In this document: positions 37,019 to 47,950 of the stretch, one piece after another
Layout: each line of letters starts with the position of its first letter
Position numbering within the stretch: the first letter of the stretch is position 1
Assembly: GCF_008831285.2 (NCBI RefSeq)
Contig: NC_045143.1
Coordinates: 186,001-250,000 of the forward strand
Length of the DNA stretch: 64,000 bases
Direction: 5' to 3'
Origin: Nymphaea colorata
Lineage: Eukaryota; Streptophyta; Magnoliopsida; Nymphaeales; Nymphaeaceae
Program-made: the position numbers and the translations under genes
Notes under the pieces: model-generated
The model's database searches: none
Seen by the model: the letters and a program-made list of their open reading frames with translations, nothing else
What the model was told of the DNA's origin: nothing

Positions 37019-38067
37019 AAGTTGTTTCCTAGTTTGTTTCATTCTATGTCCATGGACTCCTTCACCTGTGAAGTGTGTCAGTTGGCTAAACATGTTAGGG
37101 CCTCGTACCCTATTTCATTCAATAAAACCACTTGTCCATTTGCTTTGGTTCATTCTGATGTTTGGGGTCCTTCGGGAGTACCCACTTGTCGTGGTTTCCA
37201 CTACTTTATGACTCTTATTGATGATTACTCCCGTTGTACGTTCGTCTACCTGTTGAAAGAACGTAGTGATGTTCCCGTTATTGTCAAAAACTTTGTGGCT
37301 TTTGTTGAGACTCAGTTTCAGACCTCTCTCCAAGCTTTTCGCACTGATAATGCTAGAGAGTATGTCTCTCAATCCTAGATGATTTCTTGAAGAGCAAGGG
37401 TATTGTTCATGAAACGTCCTGCAGTTACACACCTCCCCAAAACGGCGTGGCTGAACGAAAGAATCGCCATTTACTAGATGTTACCCGGGCTATTATGTTT
37501 CATCGACGGGTTCCTAAGCGCTATTGGGGTGATGCACTTCTCACTAGTGCCCACCTTATTAACTGTATGCCTACCCATGTGTTGCAGGGTCATTCCCCGT
37601 ATTCCATGCTTTGGCCGACTCAGAATCCCTGGCCTCTTACTCCTCGGGTGTTCGGGTGTGTATGTTTTGTTCATGACTATAGTCCCACTCTTAAGAAACT
37701 TGACCCTCGGTCTATCAAGGCTGTCTTCTTGGGGTATTCCTCCACTCAGAAGGGATACAAATGTGTTGATCCTACCACTTCTAAAGTCTATGTCTTCCGG
37801 GATGTTACTTTTCATGAACATGAGGCATACTTTCATGGGAATCCTCTTCAGGGGGAGTGTCTAGGGAACAGTAGTGAAGAGTATTCCTCAAATCAGTTGA
37901 TTCAGTTTATGGATTTCTTGGACTACAAGGTAAGTGACAGTGTGGCAGCCACATTCAGAGATGATAGAGACAGTCACATGGACGGGGGCCGTGCTGATAA
38001 TCAGCCTACAGCCCGTGATCACTTGTTTGGCAAGGTTTACGAAAGGAAGAAGACTGATGTGGTTTAA
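37019..38067 (+). pseudogene. Ty1/copia integrase region, 5'-truncated
   Basis: Starts inside the zinc-binding pre-integrase region (CEVCQLAKH) and continues into the integrase core: VHSDVWGPS, DDYSR, FRTDNAREY and, after a frameshift and stop near 37376, NGVAERKNRHLL, which together supply the D-D-E residues. A chromodomain-free C-terminus with FLGYSSTQKGYKC follows. The frame ends at a TAA (38065-38067). GAG, protease and the 5' LTR are missing: array sequence abuts directly. The element is dead. Confidence 0.85.
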
Positions 38068-38118
38068 AATGTTGGTGTAACCAATCCCAATCCTGCGAGT
38101 TCCCTGGATGACCCAAGT

Positions 38119-39219
38119 ATGATCAAGGAAGAGCTTCCTATAGCCCTGCGCAAGGGCACCAGGTCTTGTACCTCTCATCATATTCAGAGATTTGTCTCTT
38201 ATGCGAAACTGAGTAAGAATTACAAATGCTTTATTACATCATTGTCTAAGTCTGTTATCCCCAGGTGTGTGGAAGATGCTAGAGAGGATCCTAAATGGCT
38301 ACAGTCCATAACAGAGGAGATGGATGCCTTGGCGAAGAATGACACTTGGGAAGTTGTTGATATTCCCAAGGGGATTCATTTAGTTGGTTCCAAGTGAGTG
38401 TTCAATGTGAAGTACAAACCAGATGGTACTGTGGAAAGGTATAAGGCTCGCCTTGTTGCAAAGGGGTTTAGCCAGAAATATGGTATTGATTATCTTGAAA
38501 CTTTTGCTCCTGTTGCCAAACTAAAAACTGTGAGGGTTATCTTAGCTCTTGCCGCACAAAAGAAGTGGAGTATGGATCAGCTTGATGTCAAGAATGCATT
38601 CTTGAACGGCCATCTAGAAGAAGAGGTATACATGAGCATGCCTCCTGGATATGTTCAAAGCGGGAAATGTTGTCATCTCAAGAAAGCCTTGTATGGATTA
38701 AAGCAGTCCCCTAGAGCATGGTTTGAAAGACTGAGGATAGTGATGAAGACTAATGGATACAAACAGGGGAATGATGATCATACCCTTTTCATTAAGCAGA
38801 GAGATGGCCTGGTGAGTCTCCTTCTTGTGTATGTTGATGATATGATAGTCACAGGTGACGATGAAGAAGAGAAAAAGAAGATGAAGGAGAGGTTAGTTGC
38901 TGAATTTGATCTTAAAGATTTGGGTAAAGTAAGGTACTTTTTGGGGATAGAGATTGCTCGGTCAGAGACGGGGCTGGTTATGAGCCAAAGGAAATACACT
39001 TTGGATCTGTTAAAGGAGACAGGTAAACTTGGATGTAGGCCATTTCTAACTCCAATGGAGTCTGACACAAGGATAAGCATCAAAACTGGCACAATCTTAG
39101 ATGACGAAGGAAAAGGGAGGTATCAGTGGCTAGTCGGTAAGCTTATCTATCTTACTCTTACTCACCCTGATATTACATATGCTGTGAGTGTGTTAAGTCA
39201 GTTTATGCATGCTCCCTGA
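38119..39219 (+). pseudogene. Ty1/copia reverse transcriptase
   Basis: Same frame as the second integrase part. It contains W-EVVDIPKG, then a TGA (38395-38397) in place of the usual tryptophan codon, then RYKARLVAKGFSQ, DQLDVKNAFLNG, YGLKQSPRAW and the catalytic YVDDM box (about 38829), followed by the connection region MHAP where a TGA closes the frame. It copies element RNA into DNA in intact elements. The nonsense codons show that this copy is inactive, though most of the protein is well kept, so decay is recent. Confidence 0.88.
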
Positions 39220-39802
39220 TTGTCATTGGAAGAGTGCAGAAAGAGTGTTGGGGTACCTAAAGAATGACCCAGGGAAAGGATTACTGTATACTCAGCAAGA
39301 TCAACTCAACATTGAAGGATACTCTGATCCAAACTGGGCAGGATGCACAGATACTAGAAGGTCTACCACAGGGTACTGCATATTTCTTGGGGGTAACCTG
39401 GTGGTATGGAGGAGTAAAAGACAAGAAGTCTGTTCCTGGTCCAGTGCTGAGGCTGAATACAGGGCTGTTGCTATGGGAGTTACAGAAATGTTATGGCTCA
39501 AAATTCTTCTAGCAGATATTGGAGTTAAAATGGAAGAGAAGATGAGGATGTATTGTGACAACAAGTCTGCGATTAACCTGGCTAATAATCCAATCCTGCA
39601 TGACAGAACCAAACATGTGGAGATAGATCGTCACTTCATACGGGAACGCATAGACGCAAAAGAGTTGATCCTGCCCTATATGAAGTCTGAAGATCAAGTT
39701 GCAGATGTCTTAACTAAATCCTTATGTACATCTCAAATTGAAAAAAATGTTAGCAAGCTTGGCATGTTCGACATGTATGCCAAGCTTGAGGGGCAGTGTT
39801 AG
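39209..39802 (+). pseudogene. Ty1/copia RNase H domain
   Basis: A frame shifted relative to the reverse transcriptase carries GYSDPNWAG, SWSSAEAEYRA, YCDNKSAI and HVEIDRHFIRE, then DVLTKSL and the terminal KLGMFDMYAKLEGQC. One of the usual acidic active-site residues appears changed (GYSDADWA type to GYSDPNWA). It closely resembles the fragment at 13066-13686, so both derive from one copia lineage. Confidence 0.85.
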
Positions 39803-40084
39803 AATGTATTGTAACAGGGAACCGGGTCCAGATATGGACCCAGTCCCATGGGCATGGGTACCGAGGCTGGCTCGGTACCCTAGGCGGGTCTTTCTATCTC
39901 TCCCTCTTATATTCTCAACTTAAGTGTAATTGTTGATTAAGTTGGAATAACATTTTCTCTCTCCTAGGGTTGCGGTTGTGCCCCTAGGTTAGAGCTTCTC
40001 CGTGGTTTTTCACCTCTCTTTGGGGTTTTCCACGTATATCGTGTGTTTCCTCTCTTTCTCTCTTTCTTGTTACGTGTTTCTACA
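39797..40084 (+). mobile_element. 3' LTR of the copia element
   Basis: Directly after the polypurine tract TTGAGGGGCAG, 288 bases run from TGTTAGAATG to TTTCTACA. The end matches the LTR at 12823-13071 (minus strand). It is followed by block X text ('gtcatcatgatgaagagatg'), seen uninterrupted at 12670 and 62218, so the insertion point is clear on this side; the 5' side is lost. Confidence 0.85.
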
Positions 40085-40429
40085 GTCATCATGATGAAGA
40101 GATGCTATCCAAATTCATATAGTTTAATATGCCTCAATGGATTTATGGCCCACTTGGCGAGCGGCAGAAGGATGGACAAATATCACAAGGGCGAGTGACC
40201 CATCAGTATTTCTTCCATATCCTGGTGTGAAGCATCATGACCATGACTTTTGGCTTCATGGTCCACAAAATGTGAACATTCCCGATAGATTTTTTTTTTT
40301 TTTTTTTAAGGTAGGGAATTATATTGCCTGAGTTAGTTGCCAATCTGAAAAGAAAAATGTTCATCGTGTGGTTGCTGCAAACACTTACTTGAATTGGTTG
40401 CCTTTCCATCCTATCCTTCGATTATGTGG
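40085..40429. repeat. Block X tail and unknown flank
   Basis: 'Gatgctatccaaattcatat' and 'tttaatatgcctcaatgg' match 12687-12728 and 62231-62270. The following part diverges and includes a T17 run. The open frame starting near 40137 has no recognised domain. Confidence 0.6.
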
Positions 40430-40880
40430 GGCACTAGCTATTAGAAGGCTATCGCAAATACTTGTGTGTATGCAATTTATATGTGTATGTGTATGATCTA
40501 TAAAGCTATATGCACAAACGTGTATATAACTGTAGTCTTATAAGTTATGTAGGCATTTTCTAATTTTTATGTTTGTGCGAGCTCAGCTTGGTCAAATTGA
40601 GTCTGACCAAGCTATGCTCGGGTCTCATACTGCTTCCTTCTTCAAAATGTTGTATCTTTTTGTTTTTCTTTTAGGGCAGGTGATTCTTTTCTCTTGTAGT
40701 TATGCTGTTTTAAACAACTTTTAAGTGTCATTCATTATAGTTTCATTATTCAATTCAGATCTGTGAGTTTTTTAGGCCTTAATGCCTTATATCACTACCA
40801 GTGAGGGGGCATCAACTATCTCTAAGCTGAGCATCTCTTCTGCACACAAATACCTGCACTTACAAAGCTCAAGTTGAACT
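40430..40880 (+). repeat. Block Y, short piece
   Basis: 'Gcactagctattagaagg' to 'caaagctcaagttgaa' matches 14248-14622, with an extra segment of about 130 bases at 40615-40760. No coding sequence. Confidence 0.65.
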
Positions 40881-41269
40881 ACATGAAAAAAATAATAGAA
40901 AAAATTAATTGAGCCAACTCAGCCTGGTCCGGTTCAACTCGAGCTGGCCCGGCCAGCGGCCATTTTCATGGCAGGTCGGGGGACCGAAAGTCCGACCAGC
41001 CCCAGCCAAATGCCCATTCTTAGTAACATGTCCAAAGTGTAAACACTTTTAAAAAATTAAGAAAAGTGAGGCCTATTTATGAAATTAAAGCCAAAATTCC
41101 GATTAAAACTCTGTAATTGCAAAAAAATGACAGTTAGGAAGGTAAGTTTGAATTAAACGTGCATCAAAACTATTTGGCATTGGCTAATTTGTGGACGAGA
41201 CTCAAGTCAGTGATTGGTTATTTCCTCTATGTGCCAAAAACACAACAATCCTATAGACATATGGGATCC
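40881..41269. other. Spacer with no recognised gene
   Basis: Contains a GC-rich, short-repeat stretch (40910-41000, 'cagcctggtccggttc', 'ggcccggccagcggcc') resembling the ends of hAT-like miniature elements, but I found no matching partner or target duplication. Confidence 0.35.
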
Positions 41270-41890
41270 TATGCTTCCGTTTTATAACTTTTTTCATTAA
41301 ACGCTAAGAGCCAAAAAGTTATTGCAAACTGCCATGTTACTTAGAATTTGCTTTCCCCAACTTGACAAAACCGTCGCCCACTCCCACCGCCTCTGCCATG
41401 CCTCTCCAAGAAACGTCTCAAATCTTCTCCTGTGTCTCCCCTGTTCTTCTTCTTCTCCCGCAATGCAACCCGTCTCCGTCCCGCCTCTCTCTTCTTCACA
41501 TGTATGAACGAAACCTTATACTTCTCGCTCACACTAGGTTCTGAGTCGGCCATGGCCGACCCAGAACGCCTTTCTCTTTCGCTTCTTAAGTATCTCTGAT
41601 TGACAGCCATAACCTGTGCGATCAAGGTGGTGCAGCCCTAATTAATGATGGGTCTTCTCATATGACGTCGTTTGAAACAGGTATGCTAACCTGGTCTCTC
41701 TGTCTCTCTCTCTGTTTAAGGCTCTGCGTCGTCCATCGCTGACGCACCTCTTGCCGTATGTTATCTCTTTTTGTCTCTTCATTCGTTTGTTCCCTCTAAC
41801 GCAGTAGCCCTCAAATTGGTTGATGAAATGTCAGTGTGTATGTACACTCTGTTTTTTCTTTAATGCTTCAACTTATGTTATTAGTTCACA

Positions 41891-41969
41891 ATGGCGATCG
41901 AGGGCGGCAACGATTGCATCAAGAGGATCTCGACGTCGATCCGTGTGATCCCAAATTTCCCCAAGCCCG
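41891..41969 (+). pseudogene. Adenine phosphoribosyltransferase first-exon fragment (copy 2)
   Basis: ATG opens MAIEGGNDCIKRISTSIRVI then PNFPKPG and a donor (CCCG followed by GTATCT). It is one codon shorter than the copy at 7925-8006 and closer to the family consensus. No further exons follow. It sits in the longest block Y copy, which suggests this copy is nearer to the original capture. Confidence 0.75.
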
Positions 41970-41972
41970 GTA

Positions 41973-41984
<12 letters not shown>

Positions 41985-42013
<29 letters not shown>
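41985..42013. repeat. Microsatellite (CT)n
   Basis: CT repeats just inside the intron that follows the adenine phosphoribosyltransferase exon fragment. Confidence 0.85.
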
Positions 42014-42015
<2 letters not shown>

Positions 42016-43195
42016 AGCTCGGCTTCTTGATTACTTGCGGTGTGGCTTCAAATTTCTGGTCTTGGGTTCTGTTCGTTATTTGCAGGCTGCTGCCATCTAC
42101 CAGTGGTTGTCGGCAGCCAGCGAATCACCTCCAACAATCATTCCCTGAGATGCGCACCGAAGCCTCAAAGGTTAGAAGCTTAGAACAGGGGTAGTTTATT
42201 GTCATGCATCCGAGAGGGGGTGGTAGGGGTTGCTTGAAGGGTTTTAACTTGCAAGGTTTTCTGATGATGCCACAGTTAAGATGCTTCCAACACCATAGTG
42301 CAGGACTTAATCTTCGATTCTACCATGCATCAAAAAAGTGATAGTGATCAATCCTTTGACTTGTCTTAGACCTTTCGTATGTAATTAGGATGCAGAAATC
42401 GTATTTCAGTACTCATCTAATTTAAGTTCTTGCCTGGAGAGTCGGTGAAATTTCAGAAAGAATAGATTTGTATTGGAATTTGATAGGAGACTAATTATGT
42501 GACACTTCAACATATTTTGTAGGAGCCTTAGTTGGACTTTGAAATGTGAGCTTGGAATTGATTTAGATATATGTTGTTATATGATCTAATGTAGTCTATC
42601 AACCCTCGTGAGTGAAACTAGGGATTTAGGATTAAGTTTTGAATTGTAAACCTCTAAGTACAATAACAATATACTAGAGTTAGGGTTCATTTAGGTTGCA
42701 TTGCTATTCCTATGGGCATTTACGGAAGAGAGATAGTAACTTGTACACAAGGGCATACATATATTCTCGTATGTGATTACCTTTAGTGATCAATTAATGT
42801 GTTTACCTGTAAGCATGACTTTTTAGCCTTCTAAGTAATGTTAGATGGCTGTGGTTATAGTTGGGGTGTCACATTCACTGATTCAAGTGCTTCAGGTATT
42901 ATTGGTCATTCCAGCCTACTGTTGGACGCTTGTCGCTCAACCTTGTGGTTGGTTGAGTTGCACACTAAAGGTTTTATTTAGGGCTTTTTTTTTTGTGGTT
43001 TCGAAAAAGTTAGGAGATAATGGTAATAGGTTTATGGTGAAAAAAACATCTAAATGCAAAAAATGGACAACAGGTATGTGGGAGCACTAGCTATTAGAAG
43101 GTTCTTCGTCTACTATCGCAAACATTTGTGTATATGCAATTTATATGTGTATGTGCATGATCTATAAAGCTATATGCACAAGTGCGTATATATTT

Positions 43196-43257
43196 TAAAA
43201 AAAAAAATTTGAGGTGGGGCCAAGGCCCATGCCGGCCCTACCCTGGCTCTGCCCCTG
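43196..43257. mobile_element. hAT-like transposon end, right terminus
   Basis: Read on the minus strand from 43257 the text starts CAGGGGCAGAGCCAGGGTAG, the common terminus of a plant hAT group. It ends against the 8-bp duplication CTTATGTG (43258-43265), which reappears, reversed, next to another such end at 47595. Only the terminal 60 bases are clear; an A-run and block Y follow. Confidence 0.65.
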
Positions 43258-44046
43258 CTTATGTGGGATGCATGCAGTTTTCGAGGAATGACAATTGTTG
43301 AATTTGAGAAGAATTGGACAAGTTTCTGTTGCGCCACATCATTTGAGAAGTCATTTGATCTGAGGTTCCATAGTAAAAAAGAGTGGACTGAGTCATAGAA
43401 GAATGATTCAAGTATGTGCATGGTCAGCCCAGGAAGATGACTATCATAATGCTGATGATTATGTAAAGATGTAACCTAATCGTGGCGATCTAAAAACTAT
43501 TGCTGAGCCCCAAGAGGAGGATGAACAAAAGAAGAACACTCTAGTAGACTGCCTCAACTTAGAATTGATGAAAAGAATAAGGACTTGTGGTCTTCATCTC
43601 AACAGCTAATGGAAATGACTTACACATTGAATCATTTTAAGTCTCCAGTTGATGGCACAATTGCTTGAAGGTCAGTAGCATCATTGTAATTGCATCATTA
43701 GGTTGTTTATGGGTTTAATTTAGTTTTATGTTTTCATGATAAGTAGTTTTTTGTAAAAGAAGATGGCACCTGTTTAACTGGTCTTAATTGCATATTTGAT
43801 ACAAGCTTGGTAGTAGAGAACAAGTCATACTAAGCAATTCTGTATGTACCATTGTTATGCTGGTTTTCCCCAGAGCTGAAAAAACCAGAAAGTAGAAATT
43901 TTGATTTACGGATTGAGCTTCTGAAAGAAAAGTGAAAAGTGGTGCAATGGATTGGCGCTTGAAAGGTTTAAAGTCGCACAGCGTGATATAGAGTTGCAGA
44001 AACGAGAAGCTCACTATGACTATGAGAAAAAAAGAAAAGCTTGAGG
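43258..44046 (+). pseudogene. FDM gene fragment B: exon 1 (3' part), intron 1, exon 2
   Basis: Plus strand. It begins exactly in the codons equivalent to LMWDALGFRGM of the intact FDM protein and continues through the XS domain (VEFEKNWTSF-like, SFEKSFDLRFHSKKEW) with stops at 'tcatag' and 'gatgtaacc', then the coiled-coil start, a donor and intron 1 (about 43670-43880), and exon 2 to 44046, where transposon text ('gatattcacatg') begins. It mirrors the arm A fragment at 19565-20245 but reaches further 5', to a transposon insertion site. Confidence 0.85.
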
Positions 44047-46039
44047 AGGATATTCACATGTTTTGGATTCTAATTCAGATTCGAATGTGAATGTAAAAAT
44101 CAGATTCAGATCCCAATCTAAATGCGATTGGATATTTATGTATACTTGAATCCAAATCTGATAAGATATTTATGTATATCCAAATCCAAATCTTGATCTT
44201 CAGATATTTTTTTTTGGTACCCCGATTTTTTCGAAATGCTTCGATCGAATATCTGATCAAATCAAACACATTGACATCCCAAGATATCAATTGCCTACCC
44301 AAGTTGATAGACACAAGGCCAAACCAAAGGAGAGGGCCTTGGTTTCTATCTTTAATGGACTGTTTTTAAAGCCTACAGGGCTTGTAGTAGAAGGTGGTAT
44401 GGAGTTTCACTATAGAACCAAGGCCCTTCTTGTTTTTTTGTCTGCCCATCAAAACATAAAAACTAGGCGTATAAAACTCTTTAAAAAAATCATTTTGTCA
44501 AGGAATTGTCCAAACTTTACTTAAAGCTTTTAAGCGGAGTAAATTGAACTCTTGTTTGCCTGAACAATAAATATGCCTGGCATGTCTCAACCATTTGTCA
44601 GTGCCTTGTACTGAAAATGTTACATGTGATTAAGCTTTTTTCCTTTAAGTGTATTTTTGAAAGGCTAAGTAAGTGATATTAAAAATTCAAATATGTAGTA
44701 CATTTCATTTTTTCTTTTTCAATTTTGGTAACAAATTGATGGAGATGCCTCTAATGAACATATATGCAGAACTACAATCAATCAACTCACATGCATAGGA
44801 AAGCTCGGGTTTCCATGTGAAGATCATGACCAAGTTCATCTCAAATGATCATTCGTGGGAGCAAGATTCGCATCAACACGACCTGCCGTCTATATCAGCA
44901 CCAAAATCTCGAGTCAAAGCATGAACACCTACTGGCCTTGCCCCGTTCGATTTAAAGTTAGAATTTCCAGTTAAAGTAGACATCAACGAGGAGCACTAAA
45001 TTTTAGAACAAGTATAAAGCGCAATATATGTCATAATTTTTATGGACTGTCTATTTCCTTGTATATATAAGCCAAAGTTTGGGTGTATTTCTTAGAAATT
45101 ATTGTTCGATTACCTGTTATCATAGGCTCATGGATCAGACTTGGCATTGTTTTTTGAAGTGAAAAAAATCTAAACCAAGAATGTATTAGGTTCAATATCG
45201 TACTAAAAATTTGTTGAAAATTTTATTTTACAGAAGGTATGCCTCCACATTTTATTAAGACAGATGACATCAGCACAAAGAATAAAAAAAATCAAGAACA
45301 GACGGCTGAATTGTGTCCCCGGCTTCGTCAATGATGGTGGCAGTTTGGAAGAGGACCTACACCTACCCATTAGAAATTAACGATGCGCGTGAAGAGTACC
45401 CGTTGATTGCGTGTACCAGTAAAGCTTAATGGCAAGTTGAGTGAATGGGTTCACTGCCGGTGATCTCACGACTGGTTTAGTGCCAAGTTGCAGACCAGTC
45501 CACTAACATCTATCAGAGCCATTACATCACTCTGCAACTACTTACAATAATATGGTGCCTCTTCTCTGCTATGCTAATGAGTTAACTAGCAATGGAATCT
45601 ACTCAGCCTGCCGATGATTGTGGTGTCACCTCAAAGGTTACCCCTTGCTTCCACCTTCCTCTCTTTCTACTTTACAAAAAGGAATTACATAACAAAGTAG
45701 AAAGGAGGGTGAGTAAGAGGTTTTAGGGTCTTGTTTTCCAAATTGGAGCTTGGTTGTTTATAATTTACAGAAATTACTCAATAAATTAATTTGCTGAGGT
45801 TTGTATCATTATTTGTTCTCAAAATCATTAAAGTCTGCAACTGATCATCTATGCAAATGTCACTGTGTGTATAAGGCACGCACGTGAGAATATTTGCTCA
45901 AAAAGTCCAAACTTCATGAGAGGGGGAGAACACAAAATGTACTACGGAAGTGCTAAGGAAAAGGGAGGGACTAAGAACGATGTAATTAAACTCCTCTCAA
46001 TCCAAATTCTAAAGAAAGCAGCGAAACTAGAGGTGGGCG

Positions 46040-46260
46040 GATCACCAGTATAGATTTACAACGATGAGAATTTTCACCGGTATAGATTGGCTGGCATATC
46101 TATAGCGGTGAATTACTCACCGCTATAGCTTCTAGCTATAGCTTCTACTCCCGGCCACACCTATAGCGGCGCATATCTTCACCGCTAGAGCACTGAATTG
46201 TCACCGCTGCAGCCTACAATACCGGTTATCAACACCACCGGTGAAGGTTGACCATAGTCG
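46040..46260. repeat. Cluster of short 'tatagcggtga / caccggtata' motifs, arm B
   Basis: Mirror of the cluster at 17225-17500, with the same short motifs in both orientations and the flanking 'ccaaatccaacgcgataaat'. Confidence 0.5.
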
Positions 46261-46890
46261 CTGATTTCGTCAATCCAAATCCAACGCGATAAATCCACCA
46301 GCGACGTCGACTTCTTAATTCTCTTTTTTAGTTTTACCATATATCCTATGCGACCTTATCAACATGATTTTCAACCTGCAACTTAGGACGTAGTTGCAGG
46401 CCACAGGATCATTTTGCCTGGATGCATACGACCAATTTTTTTGAAAAATAAAATTGGACCATCTCGAAACTTCCAAACAACAGAGCCTAAAAGATAAAAA
46501 TGCATATCACTAAAAAAACTCTGAATTAATGCTACAAATATGATGGAACCCAAGCTGGTTGGTGGATATTGCAGGTGGTGACCGAATTGACAGGAGGGAG
46601 TGCAGACTATTGCTTCGAGTGTGTGGGCCTTGCCTCTCCCGCTTGCTGGCCTGTATAAAGACAAGCAAGCTGAAATCAACAAGCATGTCGCGAACAACTC
46701 CACTATCTCTCCTTTTGCTAATTTATCAACATGTAAGCATCAGTTTCTGGAGAACAGAGGAGCGTCCTACTTACCATGCACAACCAAAGTAAACAGACAT
46801 GTTAGGCACGCCAATAAAAAAAAATTGCTGCATCAATGTAATACAGAATCGGGTCAGACTTTAGAACATCTTAATGAAAGAAATTTCTAG

Positions 46891-46892
<2 letters not shown>

Positions 46893-46946
<54 letters not shown>
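46893..46946. repeat. Microsatellite (AT)n
   Basis: An unbroken AT run of 54 bases, at the mirrored position of the TA/GATA tract in arm A. Confidence 0.95.
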
Positions 46947-46949
<3 letters not shown>

Positions 46950-47369
46950 GGAATAACAGATCTTAAATGTAATCCGTAGATAGTGCCTGGCCTGCATAGC
47001 GTGACCCATCTTTGCCACTTCACTCTCCCCTCCCCTGTCTACAAAATATTTCTTTTTGCTTTTTGGTTGCCAAATGGACACACTGCGGTAACTATTCTAT
47101 CACTAGAAGACAATCATTTATGACATTAAAAATTCTTCTTTGATGGTTACTGTGAAGATAAATGAAACACCGTTAGATGGTGCAGATTAAGGGACATGTT
47201 ATTTTATTGATATTGGATCTGGTTACATCAACCAGACATTGGGAACTCAAGAGAAGCATAGCAAAAGCAAGAGGTGCTTGGGTGGTTGTTTGGCAATAAT
47301 AACGGCATGACACACTGTGCCTCAAGATAATCTTTGACAAGAATCTTATGTGCAGAAAATACCTTATAC

Positions 47370-47525
47370 ATCCTTCCTTCAATAGCTTCATATTAAGTTT
47401 CCCCATTGTTTTGATCCCAATGTCTGTGTGGTTCTTGAACAACTTTCTAAAACCCTATGGAGCAAGGAGAGTTAGGTGCAGCAAAATTATTATTTTGTTC
47501 TCTTTTTGTAACATAAAGTGCTTAT
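47370..47525 (-). pseudogene. FDM gene fragment B: end of intron 4 and exon 5
   Basis: On the minus strand, intron text and acceptor 'ccatag' are followed by GF-KLFKNHTDIGIKTMGKLN and a diverged continuation of the XH domain. It is open a little longer than its arm A partner but also ends at unrelated sequence near 47370. Confidence 0.75.
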
Positions 47526-47595
47526 TTTGACCCTAGTTAAAATTTAGAAACTTTAATTCGGCCTCCCTCTTGAAAAATTTCTAGCCCCACCCCTG
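47526..47595. mobile_element. hAT-like transposon end, second terminus
   Basis: On the minus strand from 47595 the text starts CAGGGGTGGGGCTAG. It abuts CACATAAG (47596-47603), the reverse complement of the CTTATGTG at 43258-43265. The two ends therefore flank one original insertion site within FDM exon 1. Only about 70 bases remain before FDM intron 4 text begins. Confidence 0.65.
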
Positions 47596-47950
47596 CACAT
47601 AAGAGTTACTTTTGCTCGATTGAATTCAGCAAACTGTGACTTTAGCTTTCCTGTGGATGTTCAATGAGTCGAGCTAACTCGAGCTTTTATTTCAATGAGT
47701 CAAGCTAACTCGAGCTTTTCTTCCATACGCAGAAAGGACACCAGAATGTCCCATCCACGTTTCTTCGAAAAAAAGACTTCCTTTTTTCAGTTGTGCATAT
47801 GATTTCTTAACTGGATCTTCAAGTTCTGGTTCACTAAAATCATTGTTTTCATGTGACAATATGTCCATGTTGCTTCCCCAACCCTTAGAATAGCTAAACT
47901 CAGCAAGTTAATGATAAATTTCTCAGTGAAAAACTCCTACTGCCACTCTT
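47596..47950 (-). pseudogene. FDM gene fragment B: 5' end of exon 1 and leader
   Basis: Minus strand. It contains the sequence around the FDM start codon ('ttgtcacatgaaaac' region in place of the parent's start), the acidic N-terminus, the zinc-finger start (cysteines near the 'gaatgtccc' codons at about 47750) and, after a deletion that removes most of the zinc finger and linker, the codons equivalent to FSEFSPAKVTLMW, ending at the transposon target duplication. A direct repeat 'caatgagt(c)gagctaactcgagc' sits at 47662-47720. Similarity runs on into the 5' leader beyond 47900. Confidence 0.75.

Larger units (their letters stand above)
41270..43195 (+). repeat. Block Y, copy 3 (longest)
   Basis: Full-length match to 7395-8930, with a longer CT tract (41985-42013) and an extra segment of about 190 bases at 42487-42673 that is missing in the other copies. 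The text on either side of that segment joins perfectly in copy 1 ('ttggtagagttaggg'), so it is either an insertion here or a loss in the others. Confidence 0.75.
43290..47525 (-). repeat. Block Z, inverted-repeat arm B
   Basis: Collinear in reverse with 15950-20245. It shows fewer small deletions near the FDM parts and has a longer AT microsatellite. The middle is AT-rich; the motif cluster at 46040-46260 and the transposon-edge sequence at 44046-44300 match those in arm A. Confidence 0.8.

Noticed and set aside
34702-40084. One single copia element with satellite inside it
   Set aside because: The 5' LTR (504 bases, TGTTAGGAAATAAG start, GTCACA end) and 3' LTR (288 bases, TGTTAGAATG start, TTTCTACA end) do not match, so these are two elements.
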